A model generated the notes under the pieces. That model worked only from the letters and a program-made list of their open reading frames with translations. It was not told the origin of the DNA and searched no databases. From NCBI GenBank assembly GCA_002726845.1, contig PBSP01000053.1:4594-12551 (forward strand): 7,958 nucleotides of DNA, given 5' to 3'. This document shows, in pieces, positions 1 to 6,428 of this stretch. The translations under genes and the position numbers were made by a program. The stretch comes from Methanobacteriota archaeon. GTDB taxonomy: Archaea; Thermoplasmatota; Poseidoniia; Poseidoniales; Poseidoniaceae. Position 1 is the first letter of the stretch. Every line of letters begins with the position of its first letter.

Positions 1-3000
1 GCTGCACTCGCTCGTGAGTACCTGCGTGAGGTGGCTGGAATCAACAAACCATCAGCCAGTCTCATCAAAGCGACCTTAATCAACGGAGCTCAAGATTTGG
101 GCACAGCTGATGTTCCGAACAGCCAAGAGGGCTGGGGTCAGATTGATCTTGAAAACAGTCTTTCTCCAACTTACGCTGGTTCGGCATTGACTGTGTTTCA
201 TGATGATGCGCGAGAACTTCAAGCAGGCTTCTCCCTGTTGTACTCGTTTGATATGGATGCTTCCAAGGGTGTAGAACTCACGCTTGCTTGGAGTGATTTG
301 GAAGGAAGCGCAAACGCTCCACAATCCGAATCACGCCTAATGAATGACCTAAACTTGGTTCTTCTCTCACCCGATGGAACCACCTATCTTGGGAACAACT
401 TTGCCAACGGGGCATCGGTTGTAGGAGGCTCTTCCGACACTGTCAACAACATTGAACGGATTCGAATACCTGCTGGAACAAACATGCAATCCGGCGAGTG
501 GATGGTCATGGTTGAGCATGCGGGAGGCGGCTCTCAGCGCTTCAGCATTGTTATGTCTGCTGACGCTACCTTGATTCCGAAAGCAGATTTGACCACATTT
601 GGCAACAGCATTCTTCCGTCATCCGTTACACCGCTGGTTGGCGATCTTGTATCCGTGTCGCTTGCCTGGCACAATCAAGGAACGCTTGCATCGGGTGCAT
701 ATCGGATCCAATTGGAAGACGTCACGGCCGGTGTTGTGCTTTACGATTCAAACCGAACATCCCTTGCTGGAGGGGAACTTGATTCGGTTTCCTTCTTTAC
801 ACAATTTAGTACTACTGGAATTCACAAACTACGCCTCTCTTTGGACACCAACAATCAAGTCGTTGAATTGAACGATGCCAATTCCGGTGTTGACAACAAC
901 GTGCTTGAGTTGGATATCGAAGTGACAGCTCAAGGGCTTCGGGTTATTTTCCTTAATGAAGACGGCTCGATTCCTCAAACCCCAACCGATCGTCAATCTG
1001 CGGCTGAGGTTGAGATGGATGTGAGAAACGATACGGGTCTTTCCTTGCCGTTTGTGGTTGTGCATGAAGGTACGGGTGAACGACCTGTGAGCCTTACCGT
1101 ATCAAGCGTCCAAGAACCGGATTTAGTCTATCCTTCCATATTGAACAGCCCTGAGGATTCGTGGTCGAGGGTTATCAATGCCTCAGGACCGTTCAACCTA
1201 AGCGGTCAAGGAACGGAAAATGACACAGTCCATCTTCTGTTAAGTCTCGATGATCTTTCTGCTTCTTTGGATGATTCGATTAAGCGCTTTGCTCGGGCAG
1301 GTACCTTTGTTGTCGACGTTACAGCGCGATATCAAAATCAACCAACGGTGTCTCACACTCAACGTTTGACATTCACCATTGATCAAGTTGATTCGGTCGA
1401 CGTTGTACCGTCAGGTACTGTGGGTGTTTCCGCTGCTCCTGGCGACAGTACTGGTTTTTCCATAGGAGTGCGCAACACGGGCAATTCAGCCGCACAATAC
1501 ACAATGTCGTGCTCTTCGGCATCTCAGTGGCAGATTATGCTTGGGAATTCAAACTCTTCATCACTTGAATTTGAGCCGTTGAACATCTTGCAAGATTTGT
1601 CCATGGACGTCAACGTTTTTGTCCCCGGTGTTTCCAATGGCGTTCCCGCCGCTGGCTTTGTTGATCAAGTTACATGCGTCGTTACCTCGCCTACGGATGC
1701 ATCATTGAATCACGTAGAGATCGTTGATGTTGCAGTTGCTGAATTGCGCACGTTCAAATCCGACTTGTATGGGCCAAACGGAGCGGTTGGTCCCGGAGCC
1801 TTAGCTCAACCCATCTACTCCAATACAGGAGATACGGTGTACTACAATCACTCCATATCAAACACTGGAAATACCGATATGGATTTCACGGTAACACTTG
1901 AACGCGGCAACCCCACATGGGCTGCACAAATGTCAGTAGACGGCCAAGCCAGTTCCTCGAATCTCGCATTGAACCTTGCTGCCGGTCAATCGGTTGATGT
2001 CCAAATCATGCTCCTCGTTCCTGAAACTGCCCGAGAAGGAAACTCCAATACCTACACAATACGGGTTGAACACAGCACTCAGTACTTCACCCTCAACACA
2101 ACGTCCATCATTGTCTCAGACAACCTTGACATCGCTTTAACAGCGATTGATGAGGGCGTTGTAACAACACCGGTTGGCGGGGAATTTACTTTTGTGAACC
2201 TCAGTGTTTCCAACATTGGAAATGCGGTTCTTGATTTGTCATGGAGTCTTGGACTCGTCCCTGATGGTTGGACTGTCAATTATGCAAATCCACCATCAAA
2301 CATTGACGTTCTGTCTCAAGCAGATGTTGTTCTTGCGATTCGGCCTCCAAACCAGACCGAGATCGGCACAGGATTCGATCTTCGGCTTTACGTTAACGGA
2401 AGCAACAACAATCGATACGTCGTCACCGAAGCAATCCTTCCCGTGGAAGTGCCAGCCAGTGATTTTGCGGGTATAGCCAGCGGCGATGAAACAGCACCTC
2501 TGTTGTTCATATCACGCGGTGAATCAGGCCAACAAAAATTCACATTGACCAACGAGGGCAACCAGCCTTTGAGTGGACAACTCAGCGTTGAAGTACGAGA
2601 TTCCGAGGGTAACATCGTAAGCGATCGCTCAGCTACAGTCTCCCCTGAGAGTATTTCATCGCTACCGGTCGGACAGAGTCTTGAATTGGTGGCAGAGGTG
2701 AAGACGGATTTGGACGCCGCCGACGGTAGGAACCAACTGGTGGTAATTTTCACTTCAGATTCTGGAGTGGTTGTTGAATTTTCGGCTGACACGAGTGTCA
2801 GTGTTCAACAGTCTTCGGGCGGTCTTCTCAACATGTCACCCTACATTGCCTATCCCGTGTTGGGATTGTTTGCGTTGCTCATGCTGATCGGGGCTCGCAG
2901 GCTAAAATCATCGGCGAAAACCGAGGATGAAGAGCCCGAATTGATTTCGCCTGGTGCACACGCAAACCCTGACATTCACGGTACAAGACGCGATGAAGTG

Positions 3001-3336
3001 CTTGACATTAGTCACTCTGTAAACGAAATGGCATCTGGAGAGGTCTCACAGGATGAAATTGCCGCTGCATTAGCGCAATCGATGGATTTGCCAGCGATTA
3101 AAGCGGCTCCTCCTGCGGGATTGCCGCCCGCTGGATTGCCGCCCGCTGGATTGCCGCCCGCTGGATTGCCGCCCGCTGGATTGCCACCCCAGCAATCACC
3201 AACAACTCCAGTGGTCAAGGCTCCGCCGCTTCCTTCAGGCCCACCGTTACCTCCTGGAGGTCTTCCAGATGGATGGACAATGGAGCAATGGAATCATTAC
3301 GGCGAACAGTATCTGCAACGCATGGGGTTGAAGTGA
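1..3336 (+). CDS. Membrane-anchored subtilisin-like (S8) surface protease, C-terminal 1111 residues (5' partial)
   Basis: The frame is open from base 1, so the gene starts upstream; the first internal ATG-like or GTG codons are not the start. Residues 1-50 match the last helix and strand of a subtilase catalytic domain: AALAREYL follows where the catalytic Ser motif would lie, then SLIKATLINGA and GWGQIDL. The catalytic triad is therefore outside the window. Residues about 56-189 form a jelly-roll like those behind archaeal and KP-43-type subtilases (LTLAWSDLEGS, MNDLNLVLLSPDG). Residues about 193-305 resemble a CARDB domain. Residues 306-460 are another beta-rich region, followed by modules marked by N-x-G-N turns at 492, 621, 738 and 851. 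One membrane helix lies at about 949-965, followed by RR and a cytoplasmic tail containing LPPAG repeats and the terminal GWTMEQWNHYGEQYL motif (1091-1105). Only two cysteines are seen (504 and 559), probably a disulfide. Inferred role: cell-surface protein degradation for peptide uptake. The family call is firm; the substrate is unknown. Confidence 0.87.
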   Translation, partial: AALAREYLREVAGINKPSASLIKATLINGAQDLGTADVPNSQEGWGQIDLENSLSPTYAGSALTVFHDDARELQAGFSLLYSFDMDASKGVELTLAWSDLEGSANAPQSESRLMNDLNLVLLSPDGTTYLGNNFANGASVVGGSSDTVNNIERIRIPAGTNMQSGEWMVMVEHAGGGSQRFSIVMSADATLIPKADLTTFGNSILPSSVTPLVGDLVSVSLAWHNQGTLASGAYRIQLEDVTAGVVLYDSNRTSLAGGELDSVSFFTQFSTTGIHKLRLSLDTNNQVVELNDANSGVDNNVLELDIEVTAQGLRVIFLNEDGSIPQTPTDRQSAAEVEMDVRNDTGLSLPFVVVHEGTGERPVSLTVSSVQEPDLVYPSILNSPEDSWSRVINASGPFNLSGQGTENDTVHLLLSLDDLSASLDDSIKRFARAGTFVVDVTARYQNQPTVSHTQRLTFTIDQVDSVDVVPSGTVGVSAAPGDSTGFSIGVRNTGNSAAQYTMSCSSASQWQIMLGNSNSSSLEFEPLNILQDLSMDVNVFVPGVSNGVPAAGFVDQVTCVVTSPTDASLNHVEIVDVAVAELRTFKSDLYGPNGAVGPGALAQPIYSNTGDTVYYNHSISNTGNTDMDFTVTLERGNPTWAAQMSVDGQASSSNLALNLAAGQSVDVQIMLLVPETAREGNSNTYTIRVEHSTQYFTLNTTSIIVSDNLDIALTAIDEGVVTTPVGGEFTFVNLSVSNIGNAVLDLSWSLGLVPDGWTVNYANPPSNIDVLSQADVVLAIRPPNQTEIGTGFDLRLYVNGSNNNRYVVTEAILPVEVPASDFAGIASGDETAPLLFISRGESGQQKFTLTNEGNQPLSGQLSVEVRDSEGNIVSDRSATVSPESISSLPVGQSLELVAEVKTDLDAADGRNQLVVIFTSDSGVVVEFSADTSVSVQQSSGGLLNMSPYIAYPVLGLFALLMLIGARRLKSSAKTEDEEPELISPGAHANPDIHGTRRDEVLDISHSVNEMASGEVSQDEIAAALAQSMDLPAIKAAPPAGLPPAGLPPAGLPPAGLPPAGLPPQQSPTTPVVKAPPLPSGPPLPPGGLPDGWTMEQWNHYGEQYLQRMGLK
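3121..3180 (+). repeat. Perfect 4 x 15-bp tandem repeat encoding LPPAG
   Basis: Four identical copies of ttgccgcccgctgga stand head to tail. A diverged copy precedes them (3106-3120, encoding APPAG) and a partial copy follows from 3181 (LPP). The unit is a multiple of three, so changes in copy number keep the protease frame open. It encodes part of the proline-rich cytoplasmic tail. The identity of the copies at the DNA level suggests recent expansion by slippage. Confidence 0.95.
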
Positions 3337-3337
3337 T
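3330..3337 (+). promoter_or_regulatory. Shine-Dalgarno-like site for adk, overlapping the protease stop codon
   Basis: GAAGTGAT differs at one base from GAGGTGAT, the complement of the archaeal 16S 3' tail. It lies 8 bases before the ATG at 3346 and contains the protease TGA (3334-3336). It is the main reason to prefer ATG 3346 over ATG 3370 as the adk start. Confidence 0.45.
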
Positions 3338-3345
3338 ACGTTCAA

Positions 3346-3996
3346 ATGGAAGATGGGAAACGTTGGATTATGCTCAACATTGTATTGTTTGGACCACCTG
3401 GTGCAGGAAAGGGAACGCAAGCACAACGGATGACCGATGCGACTGGTTTGCCTCAGGTTTCGACCGGTGATATGCTCAGGGCGGCTGTTAAGGCACAAAC
3501 CGAAGTTGGTCTCGAGGCAAAGAAATACATGGATGCGGGAGCACTTGTTCCCGATCAGGTCATCATTGACTTGATTAAGGAACGCGTCAAACATGCAGAT
3601 GCGCAAAATGGGGTCATGTTCGACGGTTTTCCACGAACCGTTCCACAGGCAGAAGCCTTAGCAGAGATTGTTGAGGTGTCCATCGTTTTGGCAATCGATG
3701 TCCCCGATGAGCGCATTGTTGAGCGCATCTGCGGTAGGTACAGTTGCGGAAATTGTGGAGATGTATTCCATGATACATTCAATCCGCTACCAAAAGCGGG
3801 ATGTGGTTGCAGCACGTTCCTGGAAAAACGAAGAGCTGACGATAATGAAGAAACCGTGACTGCGCGCCTTGAAGCCTATCATCGCCAAACATCCCCACTG
3901 GCTGATTATTACCAGAATGCTGGCCTTTTGACCGTTGTTGATGGTGACAGAGACATCGATTTAATTACGGAAGATCTCCTAAAAGCACTCAACTAG
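3346..3996 (+). CDS. adk: Adenylate kinase (bacterial-type, zinc-LID)
   Basis: Catalyses the reversible reaction ATP + AMP = 2 ADP in the cytoplasm, setting the adenylate energy charge. Domains in order (216 aa): Walker A loop GPPGAGKGT at 16-24; AMP-binding STGDMLR at 39-45; GFPRT at 94-98; a long LID from about 130 to 165 with cysteines 134, 137, 153 and 155; then DDNEETVTARLEAYHRQTSPL, which carries the conserved Arg and the T-x-PL signature. This is the P-loop Adk family shared with bacteria, not the archaeal AdkA type. The second zinc pair is C-x-C instead of the usual C-x2-C or C-x2-D. The start is ambiguous: ATG 3346 has a Shine-Dalgarno-like site, while ATG 3370 would give a 208-residue protein beginning right at the first beta strand (MLNIVLFGPPG), the usual family start. 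It lies 9 bases after the protease and just upstream of rnp4, so is probably co-transcribed with rnp4. Confidence 0.96.
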   Translation: MEDGKRWIMLNIVLFGPPGAGKGTQAQRMTDATGLPQVSTGDMLRAAVKAQTEVGLEAKKYMDAGALVPDQVIIDLIKERVKHADAQNGVMFDGFPRTVPQAEALAEIVEVSIVLAIDVPDERIVERICGRYSCGNCGDVFHDTFNPLPKAGCGCSTFLEKRRADDNEETVTARLEAYHRQTSPLADYYQNAGLLTVVDGDRDIDLITEDLLKALN

Positions 3997-3999
3997 GTG
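3995..3999 (+). promoter_or_regulatory. Shine-Dalgarno site for rnp4, overlapping the adk stop codon
   Basis: AGGTG overlaps the last two bases of the adk TAG (3994-3996) and sits 6 bases before ATG 4006. This favours ATG 4006 as the rnp4 start over the in-frame GTG at 3997, which lies inside the site itself. Confidence 0.6.
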
Positions 4000-4005
4000 T
4001 ATCGA

Positions 4006-4329
4006 ATGCAATCGAGACATCAACGACGGAAAAACAGGCGTCGACAACATGCGATGCAATCACAGAATCGATTGCTAAGTCTCATAGGTGATGTGCAACA
4101 TCACCCGCAAAATCATCGTGAAACATGGGCGAAACACGTATACAAAATTTCTCGGAAGAATCGAATACGATTCACCAAAGAAGCAAAACGATTGGTATGC
4201 CGTTCTTGCGCAGCGTTGCTTATTCACGGGACGACGAGTCGCATCCGTTTACGGAATGGAGTCAAAATCGTTCACTGTATGAAATGCCAATCAACCCGAA
4301 GAATCCCTTACAAATCCATCAAGAGGTAA
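4006..4329 (+). CDS. rnp4: Ribonuclease P protein component 4 (Rpp21/Rpr2 family)
   Basis: A protein subunit of archaeal RNase P, which removes the 5' leader of pre-tRNAs. In archaea Rnp4 pairs with Rnp1 (Rpp29) and contacts the specificity domain of the RNA. The 107-residue protein has a very basic, probably helical N-terminal half (QSRHQRRKNRRRQH), then RFTKEAKRLVCRSCAALL, RIRLRNG and VHCMKCQSTRRIPY. The four zinc ligands are the C-x2-C pairs at residues 65/68 and 91/94. The pattern C-x2-C, small basic loop, C-x2-C, R-R-x-P-Y is the family signature and the length is normal. The start ATG 4006 was chosen over GTG 3997 (110 aa) because AGGTG lies 6 bases before it. It sits between adk and the CRM gene with 4 bases to the latter, so a single transcript is likely. 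Confidence 0.92.
   Translation: MQSRHQRRKNRRRQHAMQSQNRLLSLIGDVQHHPQNHRETWAKHVYKISRKNRIRFTKEAKRLVCRSCAALLIHGTTSRIRLRNGVKIVHCMKCQSTRRIPYKSIKR
4323..4327 (+). promoter_or_regulatory. Shine-Dalgarno site for the CRM gene, overlapping the rnp4 stop codon
   Basis: GAGGT is a perfect match to the anti-Shine-Dalgarno core. Its last base is the first base of the rnp4 TAA (4327-4329), and 6 bases separate it from ATG 4334. The layout is nearly identical to that at the adk/rnp4 junction. Confidence 0.7.
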
Positions 4330-4333
4330 ACGC

Positions 4334-4597
4334 ATGAAAATACCCGATTCAATTCTACGACGTGCCAAAGAAGCATCGTTACCGATCACACTTCGAATTG
4401 GAAAATCGGGCTTAACCGATGCGGTCGTCGTTGAATTGGACGGTCAATTGTCTTCTCGAAATCTTGTCAAAGCAAAAGTGAATAGGGGATTGTTTACGCG
4501 CGAGGATCTCAAACAGGTGTGGTCTCACCTTGCCGAACAAACGACGAGTCATGTCATCTTCGCACGTGGAAACGTTGCTGTATTTTGGAAAAATTAG
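4334..4597 (+). CDS. Stand-alone CRM-domain (YhbY-like) RNA-binding protein
   Basis: An 87-residue protein consisting of almost nothing but one CRM domain. An N-terminal helix (IPDSILRRAKEASLP) leads into the strand TLRIGKSGLT, whose GKSG at 23-26 is the GxxG RNA-binding loop. LSSRNLVKAKVNRG is the basic second motif, and the C-terminal strand is HVIFARGNVAVFWK. Bacterial YhbY associates with pre-50S particles, and plant CRM proteins act in intron splicing and rRNA maturation. A role in ribosome or RNase P RNA assembly is inferred here, supported by rnp4 4 bases upstream and by a 23S gene 3.3 kb downstream. Its stop codon overlaps the left arm of a short inverted repeat (4597-4616), which may mark the end of the adk-rnp4-CRM unit. 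Confidence 0.9.
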   Translation: MKIPDSILRRAKEASLPITLRIGKSGLTDAVVVELDGQLSSRNLVKAKVNRGLFTREDLKQVWSHLAEQTTSHVIFARGNVAVFWKN

Positions 4598-4616
4598 CGT
4601 TGCCAATACCCAACGC
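4597..4616 (+). repeat. Inverted repeat (6-bp arms, 8-nt loop) at the end of the CRM gene
   Basis: GCGTTG (4597-4602) and CAACGC (4611-4616) can form a perfect 6-bp stem with an 8-nt loop, starting at the last base of the CRM stop codon. No T-run follows, so it is not a classical intrinsic terminator. It could be an mRNA 3'-end or processing structure, or chance. The same arms recur after the transporter gene. Confidence 0.35.
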
Positions 4617-4644
4617 TCAATAAGGTCATGTTATTCGAATTGCC

Positions 4645-6372
4645 ATGGGCGGTAGTTTTCTTTTCACACGCCGACATCCAGCACAACTGATTGCACTTCT
4701 CTCTTTGATTGTCGTCGGTACGATGTACTTCATGCAAAGTGGCTTTGCGGCAGGTGGTGGAGATGGAATACACCTCGACATCACCGTAAAGGACGGGATG
4801 GAAAAGCAAGCCGTTTACGTCGGACTCGGCATTCTCTTGTTCGTCTATGCTCTCATCATTACCGAGGTCGTTCACCGTACACTTGCTGCAGCACTTGGTG
4901 GGCTTCTCGCTGTTATCGCCCTGAATTTTTACTCCGTTGAAGACACGCTCAGCCTCAAAGCAGTAACGACCATGATCGACTGGGAGACGATTGGCCTTCT
5001 ACTAGGTATGATGGTCATGGTTGGTGTCATCTCTCATACGGGTGTGTTTGAATGGTTTGCAGTGCAAGCGTACAAGAAAAGCGGCGGTGAGATTTGGACA
5101 CTCGTTGTTATCTTGTGTGCAGTTACTGCAGTATTGTCAGCATTTTTGGACAACGTTACAACCATGCTACTGCTTACTCCAGTTACGATTCAAATTGCGA
5201 AAGTACTCGACATCAAGCCAATACCAATCCTGATTTCCGAGGTTTTGTTCTCAAACATCGGTGGTGCTGCCACCATGATTGGAGACCCGCCAAACATCAT
5301 GATTGGATCGGCAATGTCACCGTCAGCAATCGAAGGAAACAGCAATCCCGAGATTGCGAATCTCGCTTCTGATGGTGTTACATTCAACGACTTCATCATT
5401 GAAATGGCACCTGGAATCTTGCTCACAATCGTCCCATCCTTCATGCTTATCCGCTGGCTGTACAAGGACGAGTTCAGTGGTCGACGTGACCGTGACATCA
5501 CCGAACTTGAGCGACAGTATGCCATCAAGGATATGAAGGGCCTCAAAGTGAGCGGTACTATTCTTTGTCTGGTTATCATAGGATTTTTCCTTCACCCTGT
5601 TGTTCACATCGCCGTATCTTGGGTTGCTTTAGGAGGTGCTGTTATCATGCTCCTTGCTACAAACCCGCACGAACTGGAAGAGCCCTTGGAACACGTTGAG
5701 TGGACAACTTTGCTCTTCTTTGCTGGTCTGTTTGTTCTCGTTCATTCGTTGCAGTACATGGGCGTTATCGACTACATTGGAAGTTTCGTTGAGAAAGGTA
5801 TTGAATCATTTAGTGAAGAATACAGACTTGCTGCTGCTGTTGTGATTATTCTCTGGGTTTCAGCTATCGCTTCTGCCTTTATCGACAACATTCCTTACAC
5901 AGCTACTATGATTCCTATCGTACTCTCGCTCTCTGTTGAACTCAATCTTGCTCTTGGACCATTGATTTGGGCCCTTGCCTTTGGCGCCTGTCTTGGTGGT
6001 AACGGTACGTTGATTGGTGCTTCAGCAAATGTGGTTACTGCGGGATTGTCCGAAGAAGCGGGCTATCCAATATCGTTCAATGAATTCTTCAAGGCGGGAT
6101 TCCCTGTCATGATTCTCTCGACCTTCATTGTCACCTTCTACATGGTGCTTGTCTATGTTGTTGGTGGCGAAGATGGTGGCACGACCTGGAAGATTGCTCT
6201 AACTTGTATCGCTCTCATCGGTATTATTGCTCAATATTCTCGTGGACGCGCTAAAGGAAAATCACCAGCGGAAGCGTTGGTTGACGATGATGCTGAAGAA
6301 ATCATTTCTGCAATCAAGTCTGTGGTTATCTCCTCTTCAAAAACCGACCCAACGGTTGACTCTGAAGAGTAG
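4645..6372 (+). CDS. ArsB/NhaD/P-protein-family ion transporter
   Basis: A 575-residue polytopic membrane protein of the ion transporter (IT) superfamily, whose members include arsenite permease ArsB, the Na+/H+ antiporter NhaD and the melanosomal P protein. An N-terminal hydrophobic segment (about 14-36, ending GFAAGGG) may be a signal peptide or first helix; the next hydrophobic stretch is at 55-98. The pseudo-symmetric halves are visible: AFLDNVTTM (166-174) with GGAATMIGDPPNIMIG (206-221), and AFIDNIPYTATM (411-422) with GGNGTLIGASANVV (451-464). These are the two helix-break and substrate-site pairs. The GDPPN form is closer to ArsB/P-protein than to classical NhaD. A charged tail of about 40 residues follows the last helix. 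The substrate cannot be fixed from sequence; Na+/H+ exchange or an anion are both possible. No ars regulator or arsenate reductase is adjacent, which argues mildly against arsenite. There is no clear Shine-Dalgarno site before ATG 4645, so it may have its own leaderless or short-leader transcript. Confidence 0.9.
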   Translation: MGGSFLFTRRHPAQLIALLSLIVVGTMYFMQSGFAAGGGDGIHLDITVKDGMEKQAVYVGLGILLFVYALIITEVVHRTLAAALGGLLAVIALNFYSVEDTLSLKAVTTMIDWETIGLLLGMMVMVGVISHTGVFEWFAVQAYKKSGGEIWTLVVILCAVTAVLSAFLDNVTTMLLLTPVTIQIAKVLDIKPIPILISEVLFSNIGGAATMIGDPPNIMIGSAMSPSAIEGNSNPEIANLASDGVTFNDFIIEMAPGILLTIVPSFMLIRWLYKDEFSGRRDRDITELERQYAIKDMKGLKVSGTILCLVIIGFFLHPVVHIAVSWVALGGAVIMLLATNPHELEEPLEHVEWTTLLFFAGLFVLVHSLQYMGVIDYIGSFVEKGIESFSEEYRLAAAVVIILWVSAIASAFIDNIPYTATMIPIVLSLSVELNLALGPLIWALAFGACLGGNGTLIGASANVVTAGLSEEAGYPISFNEFFKAGFPVMILSTFIVTFYMVLVYVVGGEDGGTTWKIALTCIALIGIIAQYSRGRAKGKSPAEALVDDDAEEIISAIKSVVISSSKTDPTVDSEE

Positions 6373-6382
6373 ACACGTCTAA

Positions 6383-6413
6383 GCGTTGGATTGAAGAACC
6401 GAGCGGTCAACGC
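6383..6413 (+). repeat. Inverted repeat after the transporter gene, same arms as at 4597-4616
   Basis: GCGTTG (6383-6388) and CAACGC (6408-6413) can pair across a 19-nt loop in the 56-bp gap between the transporter and the zinc-ribbon/TPR gene. The arms are identical to those of the repeat just before the transporter. No T-run follows. The function is unknown. Confidence 0.3.
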
Positions 6414-6419
6414 CAATTC

Positions 6420-6424
6420 GGGGT
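6420..6424 (+). promoter_or_regulatory. Weak Shine-Dalgarno-like site for the zinc-ribbon/TPR gene
   Basis: GGGGT lies 4 bases before ATG 6429. It can pair with the 16S tail using one G-U wobble, but the spacing is short. It mildly supports the chosen start. Confidence 0.3.
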
Positions 6425-6428
6425 CAGT

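Noticed and set aside
3012..3218. Open frame on the - strand with GGNPAGGNPAGG repeats.
   Set aside because: It is the antisense image of the 15-bp tandem repeat in the protease tail.
3997..4329. GTG at 3997 as the rnp4 start.
   Set aside because: It lies inside the Shine-Dalgarno-like AGGTG that fits ATG 4006, and nothing resembling a ribosome site is placed for the GTG.
4628..4645. ATG at 4628 as a start for the transporter.
   Set aside because: It is 17 bases upstream of ATG 4645 and so out of frame with the transporter.
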